NCBI RefSeq assembly: GCF_037975245.1
Contig: NC_092565.1
Span: 4,775,499-4,839,498 of the forward strand
Direction: 5' to 3'
DNA: 64,000 nt
Origin: Apostichopus japonicus
Lineage: Eukaryota; Echinodermata; Holothuroidea; Aspidochirotida; Stichopodidae
The notes beneath the pieces were generated by a model that ran no database searches, was not told the origin of the DNA, and saw only the letters and a program-made list of their open reading frames with translations. Shown here piece by piece: positions 59,975 through 64,000 of the stretch (positions are counted from its first letter, which is position 1; each line of letters opens with the position of its first letter). Position numbers and translations under genes: made by a program.

Positions 59975-60700
59975 AGAACAGAAAAGTAAAAGGCTCTGGT
60001 GGGGTCTTGAACTCATGACAGTGTGTTTATCAGTCCAGAGCACTAACCACTTCACCACAGCAGCTGTTGAGGAATAATGCTCATTTTTAATATTTCTACT
60101 TCAGAATGGAAGGAGAAAATGGCAAAAGATCAAAATGCTATGACTGGGGCTTGAACTCATGACAGTGTGTTTATCAGTCCAGAGCACTAACCACTTCACC
60201 ACAGCAACTGTTGAGAAATAATGCTCGTTTTTAATATTTCTACTGCAGAATGGCAGGAGGAAATGGCAAAAGATCAAAATGCTGTGACTGGGGCTTGAAC
60301 TCATGACAGTGTGTTTATCAGTCCAGAGCACTAACCACTTCACCACAGCAACTGTTGAGAAAAAATGCTTGTTTCTAATATTTCTACTTCAGAATGGCAG
60401 GAGGAAATGGCAAAAGATCAAAATGCTGTGACTGGGGCTTGAACTCATGACAGTGTGTTTATCAGTCCAGAGCACTAACCACTTCACCACAGCAACTGTT
60501 GAGAAATAATGCTCATTTCTAATATTTCTACTCCAGAATGGAAGGAGGAACTGGCAAAAGATCAAAATGATGTGACTGGGGCTTGAACTCATGACAGTGT
60601 GTTTATTAGTCCAGAGCACTATCCACTGCACCACAGCAACTGTTGAGAAATAATGCTCGTTTCTAATATTTCTACTTCAGAATGGAAGGAGGAAATGGCT
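59975..60700 (-). repeat. Tandem array of a tRNA-derived unit, exact 144-bp period
   Basis: The unit boundary word aatgg(a/c)agga falls at 60105, 60249, 60393, 60537 and 60681, always 144 bp apart. Each unit holds, on the minus strand, gtggtgaagtggttagtgct (A-box-like) and catgagttcaagcccc (B-box-like). Units are nearly identical, so the expansion is recent. A diverged single unit is visible upstream at about 59040-59145. Confidence 0.9.
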
Positions 60701-60908
60701 TGGCGAGGAGACAGCCATCACCAGTCATTCTTACGTGTTATGTCATGATTTTGCAGTCGGTTTTGAGTAATTCTGTGAGGTGTTTCGCAGGAATTATTCC
60801 CAGGCATTTTCCTCAAGAATGACTTACTTATTATTTGAAATTATTATTAAAAATGCTGCTCTCGAATCGCTACTTTTAATAATTTTTTTCTCATTTGGTG
60901 ACCTGCAG

Positions 60909-61155
60909 AACCACTCCCCCGATGGTACCTGGCAATCCGTCCGTGGTACTGGCAACAGCATCACCGGCTAAATTCCCAGAGGCAGTACAAGTTGCAGGGT
61001 TAGTCCCAGAAGTGAATACCACAGTCGAAAAATGGCTGGAGATGCCGACCCAGGCGGTGACGATGGAAGTCTCACAAGACTGGGTGGAAATCTTACGACG
61101 GAAGGTGGAAGATATCACCAGTAAATTGGAAGGTAGCCCAAGAGTTGTAGACTGA
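60909..61155 (+). CDS. THNSL2: THNSL2 coding exon 8, residues 404-484 and stop
   Basis: The acceptor gacctgcag ends at 60908. It encodes TTPPMVPGNPS, LATASPAKFPEAVQVAGLVP and the C-terminal helix region DWVEILRRKVEDITSKLEGS, ending RVVD and TGA (61153-61155). SPAKFPEAV matches the family's ASAAKFPEAV. Confidence 0.95.
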
Positions 61156-61329
61156 AGAGGTACAACTTTATTTCCAGGGAGAACGAGAGAGAGAGAGAGA
61201 GAGATCAAATTGAAGAAAAATCAGCAGCTGAATGGTTTGAGATTTATATATGATAACCAAACTTCAAACCAGAAATGAAAGTTTTTATATTTAGAAATTA
61301 TAAATAGATGGATATTTTTGGTTTTGATG

Positions 61330-61575
61330 ATAATCGTAACCTATGCATTCATGATGGCTTTTGTATGCGTGGGTGCGTGTGTGTGTGTGTGAGTGATTGC
61401 GTTTGGTCATTAGGGGTAAAATTGTGAAAACCTTGTTATCACGATATCTCAATACTGGAAGCTTGGGCCGACCTCTTATTCAGTGTGTAGAAGTACCACA
61501 TCGAGTTAAAGACGCCTATTGTTTTTGGTGGAGGTCAGAGGTCATCAGAGGTCAAATTGTGAAACCCTTGTAATC
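61330..61575. repeat. Dispersed repeat with a GT run and AGGTCA words, copy 1
   Basis: gtgcgtgtgtgtgtgtgtga, then cttgttatcacgatatctca, then agtaccacatcgagtt, then ggtggaggtcagaggtcat. It resembles a repeat type common in marine invertebrate genomes, recalled and not checked. Confidence 0.5.
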
Positions 61576-61774
61576 ATGTACACCCTCACTATACATCACA
61601 TCAGATTCATGAAGAAAACTGCTCATGTTACATCATCTAAACCACAATGCATATTTGATGGTCATCGTGTAAGTGGGTTCATTGTGATGACAGAGGAATA
61701 CACAAAAGTGATGGACTTAGATTTGGGTGTAAACTAGGCATGTGGTGTGCAGAGGCACAACCAAATTTTGCCCC

Positions 61775-62010
61775 TTTTTGATTCCTTGCCCGAAGGCTCA
61801 AGGAATCTATGCGATGGTGATTGCGAATGTGTGTTTGTGACGTCCTTGGCTCGTAAACAAGATAACTCAACAATGGCAAGTTGGATTGAAGTCATACATG
61901 GTACATAGATGAGCCATAGTGAGTAGATGAACCCTATTGATTTTGATGCTCATCTCATGAATAATGATGAGGTCACGGGGTCAACGTGAAATTCTCCAAA
62001 TGATTATACA
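61775..62010. repeat. Dispersed repeat, copy 2, starting with a hairpin
   Basis: It starts with attccttg, cccgaaggct, caaggaat, a small perfect-arm hairpin. It continues with gattgcgaatgtgtgt, gataactcaacaatggcaag, gaaccctattgattttgatg and gaggtcacggggtcaa, parallel in order to copy 1. Confidence 0.5.
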
Positions 62011-62800
62011 TTATCGAGGCCACAATGCATATTCGAATTTTGTTTCCCCCTTTTTTGTCACTGCGTTATACTTACCAGGGAGTTCATAGAAGGAGAAACT
62101 ATTCCAGTCATTTGTATGATGGACATAAATCCATTTTTGACAATAATCTCTTGATATATTTTCTGCAATCATTTAATCCTTTGCTTTTGTTTCGGATAGG
62201 TGGGTTTTAAGTCAACATGTCTACATTGATGTAATATTGACAATAATCATGATGAAATTGCAGCATTTGTTGAGTTATTTGACTCAAATATGTGTAAATA
62301 ATATCCATGCATTGAAGTTACTCCTAAAGCCCATCATATGAATATCTTTGGTTTCAAAATGCTTCAAAGTGTACAGGCATGTGTAATTAGACTCTTGCTA
62401 AGTTCATGGAGTAATGCATATGTGTCTGTGGGGGAGGGGAGGGGGAGGGGGAGTTGAAGAAGGTGGTCTGGGTGGTGGTAGGGGGAGGGGAAGAATGACT
62501 TGGAAGTTATAATGCATTAGTTTGCTCAAAATAGTTTATGGTAAATTCTGTTGTCTGTTTGAGGTTATTTTCATTGGAAAGTTTTGTTTCGGGACAGGAT
62601 AAGGGTGGTGATTGAACTAGAGAAAAGTCCTGTCACTGAACAGATTTGGCATGAAAAAAATCCAAGTTCATGTTCAAAATATCTTTTTTTAACCTTACAT
62701 ATATTAGAAGCAAATGTAATCATTTTCTTACAACTATCTGCATGTAAGGAATTGTTAGAAGGACTTAATTTACCTGCTATGGAATGGTTTTTTCTAAATA

Positions 62801-62806
62801 AATAAA
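62801..62806 (+). terminator. Candidate polyadenylation signal AATAAA for THNSL2
   Basis: The first clear AATAAA downstream of the stop, 1.65 kb away. A shorter transcript end with a variant signal is equally possible. Confidence 0.25.
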
Positions 62807-62919
62807 GTGGATATATTTTTTGATACATGTATTGAATTTTTTAGAAACATTTTGTTGGATGAGTTTTCTGTAAGCTGCTAAACAAGGTAGGATATATTTT
62901 GAGGAAAAGGAAGCAGTAA

Positions 62920-62985
62920 TTGGGTTGAACAAGGGGCCCTCTGCTGCCAATACTGTTTCTCTACCACCAGACCATAAGGTGGGAG
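62920..62985 (-). repeat. tRNA-derived SINE-like fragment
   Basis: On the minus strand, ccttatggtctggtggtaga is A-box-like and ggggccccttgttcaaccca is B-box-like. Confidence 0.5.
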
Positions 62986-63069
62986 GAAGCTTTTGCTTGC
63001 TTTCAAATATTTAAAGATCCAGTTGTTTGGATGTAGAGTTTTTGTAAAACATTTTCTCCACTGATCCTT

Positions 63070-63350
63070 GTCAGTTTTTGCCAAAATTGACCCAAAATCG
63101 ATTTCGCCCAAATGACGTCACAGGAGGTAACTGATGCTCAGGATCTGTGTATCTTTTCTGGTAGCTCGCGACACGCTGATTACGAATCTGAAGTATATTT
63201 TGGAATTGGGTGTTGTGTGGGGGCGTAGGAGGCAAAATAACCAGATTTTGCCTGTTTTTGCCAAACCTGTTTTTGCCAAAATTTACCCCAAATCGACCCA
63301 AAATCCATTTCGCCCAAATGACGTAACCGGGGTAACCAATGCCCAGGAGC
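63070..63350. repeat. Direct duplication, about 200-bp period
   Basis: gtttttgccaaaatt, then acccaaaatc(g/c)atttcgc, then ccaaatgacgt, then taac(t/c)(g/a)atgc(t/c)cagga occurs near 63074 and again near 63270. Confidence 0.75.
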
Positions 63351-63741
63351 CCAAATCTGCAACTCCCAGGTCCATATCTGCTTCCGTTCGGGAGATACGT
63401 GGTCCCAAAGTACAAGATAGAAATACGTGTTCTTTATAAGTGTACAAATTGGAAAACAGTTTCTTTTCAGCCTCCTCTCTTGTCCTCTCTGAAACACCCA
63501 TCGACATTAAAATTAGACGTGGAGTAGAAGACACCCTTGTCTTTGTTATACACCAATTTTCGTGTAATTATCTGACCGGGAAAGGCTTTTGTCTATATGA
63601 TTTCTATTTTTGTTCATAAATCATAAATCAGGTTTTTTTGCCCCCCCCCCCCCCTTGGACGCCCACACACAGCACCCAATTCCAAAATAAACTTCAGATT
63701 CGTAATCAGCGTGTCGCGAACTACCAGAAAAGATACACATT
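63145..63741. repeat. Inverted pair of about 100-bp repeats
   Basis: tgtatcttttctggtag(c/t)t, then cgcgacacgctgattacgaa, then tctgaagt, then attttggaattgggtg occurs forward at 63145-63237 and reverse-complemented at 63639-63741, with about 400 bp between. The right copy abuts a long C run. Confidence 0.85.
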
Positions 63742-64000
63742 TATCGCCTTTGCGACAAAAAGTTTTTTCACCTTTAAAAACCGTAAGCAGTTTTTTCCAA
63801 AATTTATGCCAAAATTTGACCCATTTATTCATAAATGTCAAGATAAAACTCAAGATGACAAACAAAGGTTTGATTTGACTGCTTTGAAATCACGTATCAC
63901 TGGCAAGATGCGTCGAGCGCCCTTTTATTTCGCTCAGTTTGCACCTTTTCAGAGGAACAATAGAAAACGGAAAAACTTTTAGGGGCAACAAAAGATTTTA
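63742..64000. other. Repeat-associated sequence at the window end
   Basis: A frame is open on the plus strand from 63638 to 63982 (114 codons), starting in the inverted repeat and C run. The later part (KDKTQ-like, FDLTALKSRITGKMRRAPFY) is more protein-like than the start, but I cannot assign it and it may be part of a repeat. Confidence 0.3.

Larger units (their letters stand above)
58899..60908 (+). other. THNSL2 intron 7, SINE-rich
   Basis: A GT-AG intron packed with tRNA-derived pieces in minus orientation and a 144-bp-period array. A T homopolymer lies at 59470-59492. An AGGTCA-bearing piece is at 58970-59007. Confidence 0.88.
45336..61155 (+). other. THNSL2: THNSL2 gene, threonine synthase-like 2, complete coding region
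   Basis: Eight exons (45336-45561, 50422-50616, 51040-51192, 53309-53527, 54696-54844, 57903-58028, 58759-58898, 60909-61155) join with matching phases into 484 codons plus TGA, the same length as I recall for human THNSL2. The fold is a type II PLP enzyme related to bacterial threonine synthase. Landmarks: TRG and ADGGL in the N-terminal domain; LEMFHGKTLAFKDLS, with Lys114 the PLP Schiff-base lysine by family alignment; GTSGDTGS (141-148); MNSINIARV; PTGAGGN, the glycine-rich loop for the PLP phosphate; NENDIIHRT; YLLCPHTAV; TASPAKFPEAV. In mammals the protein degrades O-phosphohomoserine or O-phosphothreonine to 2-oxobutyrate, phosphate and ammonia and is not thought to make threonine. All key residues are present, so an active enzyme is expected, probably cytosolic as no targeting signal is seen. 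Confidence 0.96.
61156..62806 (+). other. THNSL2 3' flank, possible 3' untranslated region with repeats
   Basis: A GA run lies just after the stop (61188-61204). Two copies of an AGGTCA-bearing repeat follow (61330-61575, 61775-62010). G-rich runs are near 62430 and 62480. The first clear AATAAA is at 62801-62806, which would make a long 3' end; uncertain. Confidence 0.35.

Noticed and set aside
59975-60700. CRISPR array
   Set aside because: The 144-bp units are near identical throughout, with no spacers, in an animal intron.

Overview
This is a 64 kb piece of an animal nuclear genome, with long introns, few genes and many repeats. It is probably from an invertebrate deuterostome, and an echinoderm such as a sea cucumber is my best guess. 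That rests on the intron-rich orthologues of two animal genes, the AT-rich background with many TAGGCCTA-type and TACTGTACAGTA-type palindromes, the decayed CR1/L2-like LINE pieces, and the mix of small foldback elements. The species itself is inference.

Two genes are read with confidence, both on the + strand. Bases 7708-15695 hold six coding exons of the PP2A regulatory B55 subunit (PPP2R2). They give 421 residues through the stop codon; about 26 N-terminal residues must lie on an exon upstream of the window. One intron is of the GC-AG type. Bases 45336-61155 hold all eight coding exons of a threonine-synthase-like protein (THNSL2). It is a PLP enzyme of 484 residues with intact splice phases, the PLP lysine and the glycine-rich phosphate loop. 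The two genes have unrelated functions: phosphatase targeting and phospho-amino-acid breakdown. I see no sign that they work together.

Two weaker gene candidates lie between them. An intronless 291-codon ORF (28934-29809) starts with a coiled coil and carries several Tyr-x-Asn motifs; I do not recognise it. A 73-codon three-exon model (40318-41517), with a possible fourth exon, sits just downstream of a CpG-bearing stretch. It could be a small gene or the 5' end of the THNSL2 transcription unit.

The rest is introns and intergenic DNA. It holds two decayed LINE pieces (3393-4160 on the minus strand, 33120-34015 on the plus strand), tRNA-derived SINE pieces including an exact 144-bp-period tandem array (59975-60700), and several small inverted-repeat elements (22579-22779, 31643-32029, 41895-42046, 55573-56221, 16893-16965 with 54427-54525). 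It also holds arrays of short palindromic motifs (35670-36320, 43505-43945, 44400-44862), minisatellites, and long AT dinucleotide tracts around 27.7-30.9 kb. I found no functional tRNA or rRNA gene, no CRISPR array and no bacterial operon. I found no convincing new multi-gene system; the most interesting unknowns are the 291-residue ORF and the repeat structures.
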